From contig JAYKXP010000196.1 of the NCBI GenBank assembly GCA_037176845.1, forward strand, positions 1 to 64,000: DNA of 64,000 bases, written 5' to 3'. A program made the position numbers and the translations under genes. Below, one piece after another: positions 45,369 through 57,459 of the stretch (position 1 is the first letter of the stretch; each line of letters begins with the position of its first letter). Origin of the DNA: Paramarasmius palmivorus. Its lineage: Eukaryota > Basidiomycota > Agaricomycetes > Agaricales > Marasmiaceae. The notes under the pieces were generated by a model. It was given only the letters and a program-made list of their open reading frames with translations. It had not been told where the DNA came from and did not search any database.

Positions 45369-46345
45369 TCACCTCTCAGCCAAGGAAGAAAACGCGCTGA
45401 TCATGCCAACGAAAAAAGAACACAACCCTTCGAAGGGGACCCTAGTGGAAACGCAGTACAGCGCAGCTTTTTCTACCACAGTGCGATGCAGGTTTTCCAC
45501 TCTGCACGGGGTATACTCCACGTATCGTTGCATAATTTCTCCGACCTCGGCGTCTTCCAGCGAACTAATCTTGAAAACCAACTTGAAACGATGCACTTCA
45601 ATGTCGAGTCAGTACGCTGAGAAATACACGGAGCATCAATAGATACTGACAAACTGCGCTTCCCTTGCCACGTGGTCCAACGGATAGAGTGCAGTGCACC
45701 TCATATTCAGCAAAACCTTCACGCGACCCCTCGAGAACATTCAACTCTTCAATCCGTAAACCAGTGGCTACCGTCATAGCTGCAAACATTAGTTGAGCGG
45801 TACCGTCCAATTTGCTCTCCCAATCTACGGATGTCAGCTCCAGTCAATCACTAACGAAGAAACATAATCGAATTACCTTTGGTCTCGAATATGCAAGGAA
45901 GGGCACTACGAGCGGGGCAAACGGACCTAAATGCCTTTTCGGTGGATGCTCTTCAAAGGGACATCAATTAGGAGCATGTCGAGGGCAAAACTTGTTCCAG
46001 ACCTTTCCTTGGACTTTGTTAAGCGATTTGAAGAGGCCATATTCAGTCGTGACAAGAGAGCTGTCAAGTTCCTAATAGCATCGTCCTTCGCTGCGTACAG
46101 TCAACAAACTCAAGGGTACCAATGCGTGCCACTTACCTGAGATCACTTTCTCATATCGGTCAATCAACTCCCGCTTATCACCACTTTGCGAGCAAAGGCT
46201 ACACGGCACAGATAGCGACGGTGAATGAACATCATCCGTCAAATCCTGTTCTGTTATTGAGCGCAAGTCGAATAAAGCACGGAATACACGCGTACCATTG
46301 CAGAATCAACAAAATCGACATCAGTAGTCATGGAACAAAAGGAAC
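45369..46345 (-). CDS. Hypothetical multi-exon gene
   Basis: The likely start MTTDVDFVDSAM lies near 46.34 kb. A next exon reads EQDLTDDVHSPSLSVPCSL and GDKRELIDRYEKVI. Further exons hold MFAAMTVATGLRIEELNVLE, then EYEVHCTLSVGPRGKGS, and finally VHRFKLVFKISSLEDAEVG and MQRYVEYTPCRVENLHR, with a stop at 45369. Several junctions (near 46.27, 45.9 and 45.65 kb) are unresolved. No family is recognised. It is followed, same strand, by the 43.8-45.3 kb gene. Confidence 0.5.
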
Positions 46346-46537
46346 CAGAAAGAACAGCATGCACGTGCAACGAGGATCCTTTATTATCAGATAAACCCGG
46401 GCCGACGTATATCCGGCTGTACACTAAACCTTCTCTGTATTACTTCTTACCCATGTACCCCGACATCACGGTAAAACGGAAACCCTATTAATATAGGCGT
46501 ACATGTCGAACAAATACACTCGAAACAAACTATACAT

Positions 46538-48412
46538 TCAACACTTGCTTGCAATGAACACCTCCATGTATGCATCCCTGAACCCATCAGTAGACCAATA
46601 ACACAGATCCTCCCTGACATGGTCAATCATCCCACTGGGCACGAAAATGATGAACGTAGTCCACACGCGATGTAGATCTCGATCAAAGGTGAACCCCAGC
46701 GTGAACTACAGGTACATAAGCCGCTGCGCGGAAACAGCAAAGAAAAAAAAAATATTCAGAAACTCACATCCACGTCCTGACAGTTCGCAACAGTCAACAC
46801 TTCCTCCAAACACTGAAGAATCACAGTAACAGTATGCCCAGTAGGATGCTCGACATGTGCTCCCATGCCAGTGTAATGTCGAAAAGCACGACCGAAAGCT
46901 TCGCGAAGGCGATCCAAAACAACATTGTCCGTGTACCTATCATCTAGAACCGGATACAACTGAGATACAAAGCGAACCAGGTCTTCATGAAGTTGACCAT
47001 CTTGCATCGCAAAGCTAAGGGAAGGCATTAACGGTAAAGCTCATAACGTTATTTCAACACTCACACTTCATCGGGCGAAGCATTGCTGTAAAAGCAAGCC
47101 CACCGAGCCAAGCTCGAATCCCTCCTAACGAATTCGCCTCTATAAACAATAAGCAAAAGACGCGTTAGCGGTACGACCGAAGAATACGTACAGATAGCCA
47201 TCAACGTCCCCCATGGAATTCAACCCTTCTGACGCCGTAGTAACCCACCGAAAACGACCATCCATATTACGGAAACAGTTGTAAACCCATTTCTCCCTAT
47301 CTTCGTCCCAATTGATAACAAACTGGCTTCGCATTACATCCGAATCCAGTCTATTAAAGACGACGCGTAAGGTTCCCGGGGCAGGTGAATGCAAAAGCCA
47401 GGAAGTGACGCTGAGAGTCCTGTACGCATCTGGTTGCCCTGCAAGCTCCGCTAGAGGCGGCAAAGGAAACACCCAGCAATGCTGGTCGCCAACCCAGCGA
47501 GTCTTGAACGACAACTCATCTTTAGACTCCAACGAAGTGCGAGCCGATACCATGCTAATAGGTACCCAGCCCCTTTCCTCGTTTCGCTTCCTTGCGTCTT
47601 GTATAGGCGGGGTGATATCCTGCACATAAAGCGCAGCATGTTGCACGAACGAGGTGTTGGGATACAGCGAGATGAGATCGTTGGACGTTGCGACGTTCAT
47701 CACAAGAGCTAGTATATCCATCAGAACAAATCATACTGCCAGAATGATCCTACAAAACTTACTTGAATAAAACCCAAGTATAGCATGAATCGGTTCCGTT
47801 TTCGTTCCAACAAGTTGTATCCTTTTCCCATCCAGTCTATCGAACACGAACGCGGTGGAAACGTGGTTTGCTTTGTACCCGTCTGTGAGCACCAATTTAT
47901 CGGTATCCCTGACGCCTGCAGCAAGCATATCTAGCAAGGCCGCCTCCTGTTTCCTGAGCAGCACCTCTGGGTCATCCGAAGACAAGTCTACTGGTGAACA
48001 CCTATACCCTGCACGAAGCAGAAACAGACCAAATTTCTCGACGCAACCGAATGGAAGGAAAACATCCAAATCCGTCAATGGATAGCCCGACCTCGACAGA
48101 ACGTACACCAGCGAAGTACCCGAAACCAATGCTCGAGTTTCGTGCTGAACCAACCTAAATTGAAGAATGTCCTCCGCGGACGAGAAAAAGGAGCCATATA
48201 GACGGTTCAATCCAAAGGTGACGGAGGTGTACTCCTCAATCTGACGACGAACGGTAGAGGAAACCTTTCTGGCGTTGAACAGGTTGTCAATGGGAAGGGC
48301 ATCGTAGACGGGAGTCAATGCGAGGTGTGGCCTCCAGTTTACGTATGATTAATTAATAATCGGATGACGTCATAATGGGCCAAAATACTCACAAATTAAT
48401 CAAAGCTGTCAT
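46538..48412 (-). CDS. NTase-like family member C (531 aa), DLD motif present
   Basis: The exons are 48393-48412, 47763-48331, 47192-47708, 47065-47139, 46768-47014 and 46538-46705. Phases are 2, 1, 2, 2 and 0 and the total is 1,596 nt. Key residues: LYGSFFSSAED (51-61), ALVSGTSLVYVL (74-85), then TDLDVFLP (D94, D96). A GS/GT turn about 15 residues before a D-h-D strand is the signature of the nucleotidyltransferase superfamily. The second half has MNVATSNDLISLYPNTS, RWVGDQHC, HVEHPTGHTVTVILQ and the last exon FTLGFTFDRDLHRVWTT. The donor nucleotide and target are unknown. I chose the start from the tiny first exon shared in layout with copy A. A TATA box lies about 60 bp upstream. This is the copy most likely to be catalytically competent. 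Confidence 0.75.
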
Positions 48413-48469
48413 ATCTTTTGAAAGAACAGAGCCAAGGGTAACGAGCAAATCCCGCGAAAAAGGACGCAG

Positions 48470-48478
48470 TTTTATATA
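48470..48478 (-). promoter_or_regulatory. TATA box of NTase-like gene C
   Basis: The minus strand reads GGTATATAAAACTG about 60 bp upstream of the ATG at 48412. Confidence 0.6.
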
Positions 48479-48745
48479 CCACCGAGAATCTCAGAATACA
48501 TTCCGAACAGCGAACACCGACGTTCCAGTCTGCACACAAAAATGACTCAACGAAACACGGAAAAGCCGACAATGCGAGTTCCATTGATCACGGAAATAGC
48601 CGTATGAGCCACTACAGGAAAGCTAGCCCGACAACCCGATACATCAAAGGAACGAAAACGAAACCGCTATCACCGGAAATTCCCAAACACACGAACTCCG
48701 AAAGCACCTCACATTCCGATCCGCCGATGGCCTATACGTCCCGAC

Positions 48746-51700
48746 CTAGTCATCCACTTTACCCAAAATAATTGCAAACAGCCCGTTGAAATGCACGGTG
48801 TGATGAGTGCTGTTGTTACCGCGAAAACCAGTAAGCGTGAACGCCACTGTGACCAAGGAGTTGTCCTCTACTTCTGGAAACGGATAACTAGGCAACTTCG
48901 TATAAGCTTCCCAGTCACGAGAACCGAACTGGAAGCCTTTTGTACCAGGTTTAGTACGGCCATCGTATAACGGAACTACATCACGACGTCAATAGAACAC
49001 GAAATTGTACCAAAAGTAGACTTACTCCCGTCTTCAAAAGTGCGATATGCAGGTGCCCCACGATCCAGAACATTGACAGCAGCTACCGGTTCAAAAGACT
49101 CAGCCACCTTCTGACTTCGCATACTCACACTCTTAGAGATAGAAGAGTATGGCGCAGCTGCCAAAGAATCGGAATCTTTGTCGCGCTCGGATTCTACAGC
49201 AAACGATACGGATCAGCGAATGGTACACCACAATATAACAGATCATTACGCTTGATCCACCCTTGCCGTTTAGTCTGGAATACTAGCGCGCACCTACGAC
49301 CCGGTGCATGAAGACGAGAATCGTTGAAAAACGATCCAATATTACTTTGTAGAATCTCCCAGTCATTCTCCAATGGGCGAACATAAAGCTGCTTTACGAA
49401 AGTTTGTCCTATTTCTCGACCCTGGCCTACAAAACTCTGAGTAGACACCCCAGTCAAGACAAAAACCGCATTTCTATTCCCTTCAGCGTGCGGGACCCGA
49501 ATGCACTCCCAAGACCGGACGAAATTAGTCAAGGAAAGGCGAACTGGATTCTTGAAATCCCTGTACTCCACAAAAACCATCGACCGAAGCAATTTGCTGC
49601 AAACAAGAAACAGTCAATTCAAGCACAAATCAACACAATCACAATGCCACACAATTGCCACAATGTGGAAAAGGGGGTAAGGGGGATGCAAACCAACCAG
49701 AGAAGCACGACTCACCTACGAACGCGTGAATTTAACTTATCTATCAATACCCCAAACGAGATCGCCGAGAAATCGTCGAACATACTCTCGGTATTGGGGT
49801 AGCCTATGAAACAGGACCTTCGAAGACTGAAAGGCCCATAAGACAACAATGCACAAGTTCACCGTGAACAGAAACGCACCTGTTGATCCAATCCATGGTC
49901 ACATATAAGCTCTTCAAGTCGGGATGGATACAGTCCGCGTCAAGCAAAGGCGAGACACTCGATTCCTTACAGTCGCTCCCGTCATCTTCGCTGACCGATG
50001 CCTCATCATCCACGAAGGGAATAGCATCCGAAAAAACCCTATTTTAAGGATAACAAAATAACGTTGGTCAACCATTGGACTGCTCACACAGAGCCCACAA
50101 ACATACCTCGACGGCTGCCTAGAAGAGAGACACACAGTCACTAAACACCAAGACATAAAAAAAAAACCCCCGAACGTACTTGACCGGTTCTGCACTGTCA
50201 CCAAGTGATATTCTGTCCAAAAGCGGGATATCAGAGATGTTAGAATAACACCGGAAACAAATTTGAAAACTAACGGCAAAGAGGATTCTTTAGTAACCAC
50301 GCCCGACACGCCGTCAACATCATCAGAACGCCTGACGAGACAACCATCAGGATCAACACCGTGTCCAAGCTGAAAACACATACCGATTTGACACATTGTC
50401 GGTGCTGCATACACGCCATCAATACGTCAGTGCGAACCAATCGAAAAAATCGAAGACATCCCGAACATACCCAGGCAAACGACCCAAGGAGATTTCTCCA
50501 CGGACATCACCGCATTTATCACTACGGAAACCGATATAAGTGAGGAAGAAAAGGAAAACAGCTCGTCAAAACCCAACGCACCTGTTATCGGTAACCTGAC
50601 ACGGACTTCCATTACCGCGAGAGCTAAGGGTGCCAGAAGAGGCTCTAGTCGCAGTAGCCGAAAAGATCGTACTCGGGGAAGGGAGTTCATCCTCAGTATC
50701 CGTAAGAGAGCTAACACGACAGAAAACAAGACACAACGCAAATTAGAAAACACTGTATAAACTTCAGCCGAAACATCCCTACCGCAGCACAGTATTAAGC
50801 CTGCCAAACGCCGTCAGACCGACGAGCGTCCAGAAGTGAACCAGTCGACTTACTTGAAACCGTCGGTCTGATTAGCAGCAGCCCCGACACGGGAATCCCC
50901 GGGAACATCGTTCTGACCAGTGACATCAAGCGAACGGGAAGGCTTTGAGCGACCAGATTTCCGAACAGCTCGCCTTGACTCTCCGTGATACGATTCATCG
51001 GTAAACCTACAAGAAGATCAGTCATAGCAAACAGCCACCAACATAGGGAACGAGCCTTTCATCCTCAGAGGAGACATCCCCAGCGGACAAATTATCCAAC
51101 CTGAAAGAAATCAGTGAACATTTAGTCTACGAGAAGAACATCCTCGACATACTTATCAAGCAACGAAATACCCTCTCGCGCATGACGAGCCTTCGACGAC
51201 AGGCGGCGACTAATAGGACCGTTAAACACTCAAAGACAATGCATACATACCAACACCGATTCACCTTCGAACGGCCTTCAGCTCCGTACCAGCCGAGTTC
51301 CTGAAATGACGCCAAATCAGTATATAGAACATAACGCAAATAACAAGCAAGAGCCAAAACTCACCGATCACCAGCAACAGCAGGAGCCGAAAGATCCTTG
51401 ACTCTTACCTTCGCAGGAAATCCGCTGTTAATAGAAAGAGAAACGCAGGCATCAGCTCCAAATCGATCAACTCATGTTTTAAAAAAAGAGAGATAACCTA
51501 TCCTTCTCTTCCGAACGACGCTTCCTGTCTAAGAACACAAACGATCTGATACATAGGAGGCAAACCTCAATAAGCCTGGTATTTTATTTTCCCCGCAGAG
51601 AACAGTGACTCACTCCTCGGACGGCAACAACCCTCCCTTGGAATCCAACTCTGACGACTCGCCAGCAATAACAGGTGCCTTCCCCTTAACGTCCACGCCT

Positions 51701-52575
51701 CGACGTCTATGAGAACATCACCAGTCAAAAACCCGCAGAGTAATCAATAAGCAATAATAGAAAAGAACATACCTCGATTCACCGTCTTTGACAAGCGCCC
51801 CAGCCTTGGAAGGGGTGAACCTTCTCAACACGTTCTCATCAACATGACATAAAGACACCAGACGGGAAAAAGGACGTACTTCGGCCGAGTATTCCTAACG
51901 TCCACACGCAATTCACTAGATTGCATTGGAGAAGAAATAAGCTCGAAGAAAGCACAACGCTAGCGAGGAACTCACTCGTCCGATTCGACAGTCCCGAACA
52001 TCTTAACAGCCGGTCCTTCCTCGATACTGAAAGCAACTTTCCGGCTAACAAAGCAATACCCTACAGTTAGGATATACACAATCATAAACAATGAGACGAA
52101 AAACTCACGACACAGAAACTACAGAACATTCACTATCCGATTCATCGTTCACTACGACGAACTTCCTACAAACAGAAAAAATAAGATATGTCAACAACAG
52201 CGCATTGAAGCAATCATGCAGAAAACTTGCTCAAATAGACCCTGTGCGTTCTCCATTTCTCGCGCTTTTCCAGCAGATGTCTTATTGGAAATGCTACCAT
52301 GCACCTCATATTAGTAAAGGACAGCAAAGACTACTGTCACTCACCCCGATTTAGTGTTCTCTACAGCCACGACATCTAACGGTTGACTAGGTACACACAG
52401 CGTTAGCGCAAATGAATGTCGAATGATATGACGGGTAAAAAACGAACGACAACTCTCCCGATCGTACTGCCTGGTCATTCTTCTTGACAGAACCGCGTAC
52501 TCTCCTGCACACCTAGTTAACGCAAACAGCTACTAGATTCAACACTACTCACGTGGTCTTCTTGCTTGCTGCCAT
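48746..52575 (-). CDS. Large gene of many very small exons; disordered N-part, globular C-part
   Basis: From MAASKKTT (ATG at 52575) to GLFAIILGKVDD (stop at 48746), the minus strand shows a long series of short exons. Most are 30-150 nt and are flanked by GTGAGT-like donors. Examples: RKFVVVNDESDSECSVVSVS, KVAFSIEEGPAVKMFGTVES, RRGVDVKGKAPVIAGESSEL, RAVRKSGRSKPSRSLDVTG and TIFSATATRASSGTLSSRGN. The encoded sequence is Ser/Glu/Asp/Lys-rich and probably disordered. The end is a folded region: MVFVEYRDFKNPVRLSLTNF, FVRSWECIRVPHAEGNRNAV, then GTKGFQFGSRDWEAY and VTVAFTLTGFRGNN. An exon-like stretch at 52640-52815 may lie upstream. No family is recognised. One gene or two adjacent genes remain possible, with 49.6-49.9 kb the likely break. 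Confidence 0.5.
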
Positions 52576-53059
52576 ACTGATTTCCGGAGCTATATCAGAG
52601 TATCGAAAAGTTGACTGTAAGTCTAGGAAAACGGAAACATATCAGTGATCCTTTTATACTCAACTAACACGTCACTCACAAGGCCGGACACCCCTCTACG
52701 ACGAGCACAGGAACTCCTTTTTCCCGTTCCCGACCGACCACTGACCGGGCAACACTTCCGACAGCATCCAACCACGAAAGCAATCTGAACAGAAAACGAC
52801 ATCATGGAGGGAAAGTACAGGGACTAGTAGCCAACTAACCACGGCACTAGTCCGTAGTCACATGAAATCCGGCACTATCCGGCACTATAGGGAACGCGCC
52901 AAAAACAACCCGATTTCCACGGTAAGCGGAGCATACATCCTTCTATCTGCTTTAAAGACTAGACAATGCATCCATTCATGTTACATCCTTCTCTCGCGTT
53001 ACCACAATGCTCGGAGACTTTTACGCCTATACGGAAGCTTGTAAGTGCACATTTACATC

Positions 53060-54102
53060 CCGATTAGCAACACGTATTAACCACAAGTCGCACAAGCCAA
53101 ACAGTTGGAAAACTTGGCAACATCAAGGATTTCTTCGGGCTATCTCCCAAATCCTCTAGCTCGGTGCCTACAGGTATAATCTTGAACTCGTATTGCAACC
53201 CCCCGCTCATCACAGCACCTACAGGACTCTTTTGCCACTCACGCCGAAGCCATCGCAACCAACACGAATACAGGAAAAGTCTGGCAAATTGTAGGAATTC
53301 AAGATACCGACTCAGAGGAACCACCAGAGGAACTCGTGTTCACCGTTCATGGCGTCATTATGCTGTGTGACATTCCCCCAGTTACTCGGTCATTCGGAAG
53401 GTGAGCTTTTTCACAACTTCACTACCCATTATATTCTCATCCAAGTTCCCAGATTCGTGTCGGTCAAAGCCCTACAGCAGAGAGTCCTCCTTACTGGGTT
53501 GAATACCTCCACTTTCACCGACGCACTCGAAGGGCTGGCCATCATGAACAATGTTTTGCGACTCAACGTGAGGGACGACAACCCAAAACCGCTTGCAGTA
53601 GTAGTAGACGGGTTCACCGCGCTGGATATCAGCAATAGATACTTCACCAGTAGGCGATTTGCTCAAGAAGACGAACATATACCATTCTCTACCGACATCG
53701 ACCCCAATGGAATCCTCGAAGGTCTTCGCGGCCATTCTATGGTACATACATCAGACAACGTTGTGGAGTACTATCAACGCGTAGAAGCTAACGGTGTCCA
53801 CCGGTGAACACGCCCTAATTCTTACAACCCGCACATTCGCTTATATTAACTATAGATTCAATAAAATAAGGCCAGCGCAAATCAAGAAAGGCGACATAGT
53901 AGAAATCCAGTGCACACTTACACTAGTGGAGTTTCGCGTCAACGACTACAAACAAGCGCGAACTGAGTATAACACGAAGCTAGTCTTACGATCAATCACT
54001 CTTCTGGATCGATCCTTTTCCGAGGTACGATTTCCATTCGACATTGAACTGGCATACGCTGATCACATAAACCAAATCACCCGACGCAGAAGATGCGCCT
54101 AG
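53060..54102 (+). CDS. Hypothetical protein, possible nucleic-acid-associated family
   Basis: The exons read are: about 53060-53158 (QTVGKLGNIKDFFGLSPKSS), 53225-53400 (VWQIVGIQDTDSEEPPEELV), 53453-53803 (FVSVKALQQRVLLTGLNTS) and 53856-54102 (KKGDIVEIQCTLTLVEFRV, KLVLRSITLLDRSFSEVRF). Phases 0, 2 and 2 agree. The first exon's own start is not fixed. The closing pattern, a GDIVE strand followed by an LRSITLLD segment, is one I associate with a common Agaricomycete hypothetical family. It may be an OB-like beta domain, which is inference. It ends in a basic run (TRRRRCA). Confidence 0.6.
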
Positions 54103-54603
54103 CCAACACATCTATGACCAAAGCACCGTCTATCAAGAGACGCATTGGGCACTTCGACGAGGAAGAGCAAGAAGCGCAAGACAGGATTAAGAGGATGGCA
54201 ATCGACAGAGAGGCTTGAACTAGATACGCATAAGTCAAGTACCCGCTTATATGTATGCCTACAAACACCGAAGAATGCAGCTTTATGACTCGCTACCCTA
54301 AACTAGTACTTCATGTACGACGACAACTCGTGACAGTGGCCTTAACAGATGCCTCCCAAAGATATTACGAATAGCAGTTATACGCAATGACTCTTACCCT
54401 CAAACCGACCGCATATCAATTGTTGAAAGGCAGGAAACATCCAGCAATATGTCACTCACCCGCATAGGAAAGCCGACCAACACCTATTGACACAAACACA
54501 ACGAACTAAGAAAGACGGAGAATACAGATTTACACTTCAAAATCAGCTACGAGTACATCTCATCACTACACATAATCGAACACAAGATCATATTGGAGTA
54601 CAT

Positions 54604-55386
54604 CTACCACAAGGCAGACACCGCAGCACGTGCATCACCACCGTACTTCCAGAACAGGTCATCGGACGAAAAATACTTCACATCCATTTCATCTGGGACA
54701 GGTACGAAGCCAAGTGAGTTGTTAGGATGAAGACGCTCGTATACGATGTGCAAACCGCTAAACAGTCTAGGGTCAATACATGGCGTACGCTCGAAGAGCA
54801 TAGAAACCACTTACTTGAGCACGCGGTAAGCGACAGTATCCAGTTCACCCGCATCAAGAATACTCTCGTCGTCGAAATCCGCGATCAACGAACCAACCCA
54901 AGGACGACGGACCCCTCCAGCAAATGTTCCCAAAGCACGAGTAACATACTCATTCTCCAAAGCACGATTCCTGGTGGTTTGCAAGCCGTACACCAACATG
55001 AAGTTCTGGGAAGTAGTTGTACCAACATAGGTTCGCCGCAAAAGACCAGGACTAGACTTTCCGAATGCCCGAACAGTCAAAAAAGGAGCAAAGTTGAGCT
55101 TGTCCAAATCCTTTCGAGCCAAGTTGATCACAGACGGTGACCCCCGAACAGGAAAGAACAGAAGTGACTATTCACCATGTCAGTCGGAGCAACATACAGA
55201 TGGGCATACCAAACTCACTTTAGTAGTCTTCATGTTGGTATCCCCAAGAGTGCGCTCTCCGGACGCGGTCTCATCGACGTTGGCCCCATCGGTAGTGTAA
55301 TCGGGAACCATATCATCGCTAGCCAAGAACGACGGAAGATTGGAAACGGGAGGCAAAGGCAGCTGTGAATTAACTTCAGACTCCAT
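54604..55386 (-). CDS. Hypothetical protein (227 aa), three exons
   Basis: The exons are 55219-55386, 54815-55167 and 54604-54766 (phases 0 and 2; 684 nt). The protein starts MESEVNSQLPLPPVSNLPSF with a Thr/Asp-rich leader, then SLLFFPVRGSPSVINLARKD, FAPFLTVRAFGKSSPGLLRR, YVGTTTSQNFMLVYG and WVGSLIADFDDES. It ends VYERLHPNNSLGFVP and DARAAVSALW. The beta-rich, Gly-containing core looks folded. I do not recognise the family. It converges with the 53.1-54.1 kb gene. Confidence 0.7.
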
Positions 55387-55389
55387 ATC

Positions 55390-56730
55390 TATACTCTTGA
55401 CAGAATACCAACCAACTCCTGCAACAAATGGTCCGTCCTTTCACAATTATACACAGCTTCGGAAACAGGTCGTTGCGGAGTAGGGCTATGCAGTTCCTAT
55501 CGAGGAATGCTATTGAGATACAGCCGACCACACCGAGCAGAAAAACTCACCATGTCGATACGAAACAGGTCCAAAAAAGAACACTGGACCAGCCAACAAA
55601 TGGAATACCATTTTATAACCATCCGGACCACACCTCTCTTCTTACTCAGCAGCGGACATCCACGAGAAATCTTGAAGCTAAAGCCTCAGATCTGCACCAT
55701 AGGACCTAAAAATACCGAGACAAAGGGAAACTTTTATCAACCGCTAGCGCAAAACCATGTAAACTGAGTTCCTTCCTGAGGATACTTCTTGAGTAACACA
55801 CTCAATACCGCCAAGTAAGCTCTCTGCCGTATATCCAGCTGAACCTCCCGGAATCCATTGACTCAAACCCTGAAATGCATGTTCTTAGCTCCCGCATCCG
55901 CCAGCAAACGTTTGTCTCCGGGAGTTAGCGAGCTCCAGCTTCGTAATTCACTCTCCGACAATGCAAATTACTGCCTTCGAAAAAAGAAATGGAACACTAA
56001 TATACGCCGATAGTAAGCAAGGTCATCGAGGTAAAGAGAAGCAAACTCAACTTAACGGACATGTCCCGCGAAGCACGGGTGAACTAGGAAACACCACAAC
56101 TCTCGAACGATCTGCCAATCAAGATCTTTCCATCCCAAATATTCACAGTCCAGTCCGCGAAAGAATCAGAAATGGCTCGTACTGTAGATCGGAACAACGA
56201 TCCACACTCACATGCATCCTAAACCCACTTAATCCCTTCAATGCACATTCTCTTGCTAGGGCCTATGCAAAGATTATATTCAAGGGTCACCGGAGCGCTC
56301 ATCTTCCAAAAGCGCCACAGTGCATCACCCCGTTTCCAAGCTCAGACTGCCGTAAGACACTTCTAGAATAACCTTATCAGTCACCGTGAAACCAAACGAA
56401 CACCCACCGACACAATCAAGATTACCCTTAGCTCGATCCCATGAAGAACACATCATCGCAACACCTGAACAACGGTCAGATTTCCGGTTAGCCATAAGTG
56501 TAGAAAGGGTCCTTGTCAACCGATATTCGGGTGTCCGGAGAACAGCTTGTCATGTCTAGCGGAAAGGTCTTCTCAACTAGCGAAAGTCGGGATACCCCGA
56601 GCACGGGCGGCAACCCGAATTCGCTGCAGCCATCTCTATGTATATATAGAACCGCCCTCTATCGTCGAAGACAATTCTATATCGCAACAAACATCTGCAC
56701 CACGCAGGGCTCAAACGCGTACTTCTTCCT
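55390..56730. other. Intergenic, no supported gene
   Basis: Frames at 55428-55767 and 55961-56371 (plus) show no splice-supported continuation or domain, and the minus strand offers nothing better. Confidence 0.35.
56641..56650 (+). promoter_or_regulatory. TATA box of the 56738-57226 gene
   Basis: TATATATAGA lies about 90 bp upstream of the ATG at 56738. The distance is somewhat long, so this is a candidate only. Confidence 0.45.
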
Positions 56731-56737
56731 CAATACA

Positions 56738-57226
56738 ATGCCTAACATACAAACAGGTATCAGTGATCACTTCCAGTGTTTGAGACCTCTCTCTCATCTT
56801 AGCCACTTAGCGAGCACGAGTATATCGACTCAACTCAACACGCTGAGCTACCCACAGAAATGCGCTGTTAGAGCACTGATCGAAATGCTCCTTCTTCCTG
56901 GTAACAAATCAATCAAACCCGGCTTAACTTGAACTGACAAAACCTCACCAGAAAAACCCGATGCTGCATACAAGATTCTCGAAGACGTTCCGTGGTTGGC
57001 TGACCTGGGCAAAGAAGACGCGCATGGTCACCCTGCGGCGGAGAATGCAGATACTCAGCACGAAGACGACACCACGGACGAAGAATCCAGCTCCAACTCG
57101 GACGAAGATGATCTTCAGACCGACGAAGAATACACGGAGAACACGTACCTACAATCCTCAGTTTTCATAGTTGAAACCACGGGCGATATGAGCGAAGATA
57201 TTGTGATGGTAGAGGTAGAAGCGTAG
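56738..57226 (+). CDS. Small acidic protein (127 aa)
   Basis: The exons are 56738-56756, 56811-56900 and 56952-57226 (phases 1 and 1; 384 nt). A 19-nt first exon encodes MPNIQT. The second has STSISTQLNTLSYPQKCAV and RALIEMLLLP. The third holds YKILEDVPWLADLGKED and a strongly acidic run (HEDDTTDEESSSNSDEDD), ending EDIVMVEVEA. The N-terminal part forms an amphipathic helix and the rest is probably disordered. Such acidic proteins can be chromatin- or ribosome-associated, but nothing here shows it. Confidence 0.65.
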
Positions 57227-57459
57227 AGACCCCAAACGCCCATATGTCACATGTTGATTATATAATACAATGCGGTCCCCGATTTCCGAATTCAAGGCTA
57301 TGCCCATTTTTTCCTGTAACACACGACACGCATGTTCGGTTCGTCTACCATACAGTCTACTTCGGAAAACCAAGAGTAAGAGCACCATTATTGATTAGAC
57401 CGCTGCTTATGCATGCTCTCACAGAAGCAGATCATGCAACAGTATCTTGAAAACCGATC

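Noticed and set aside
46072..47028. Separate small gene starting at MPSLSFAMQDGQ (46756-47028)
   Set aside because: The alignment with copy B and compatible splice phases show this is the fifth exon of NTase-like gene C. The apparent Met start lies in an intron.
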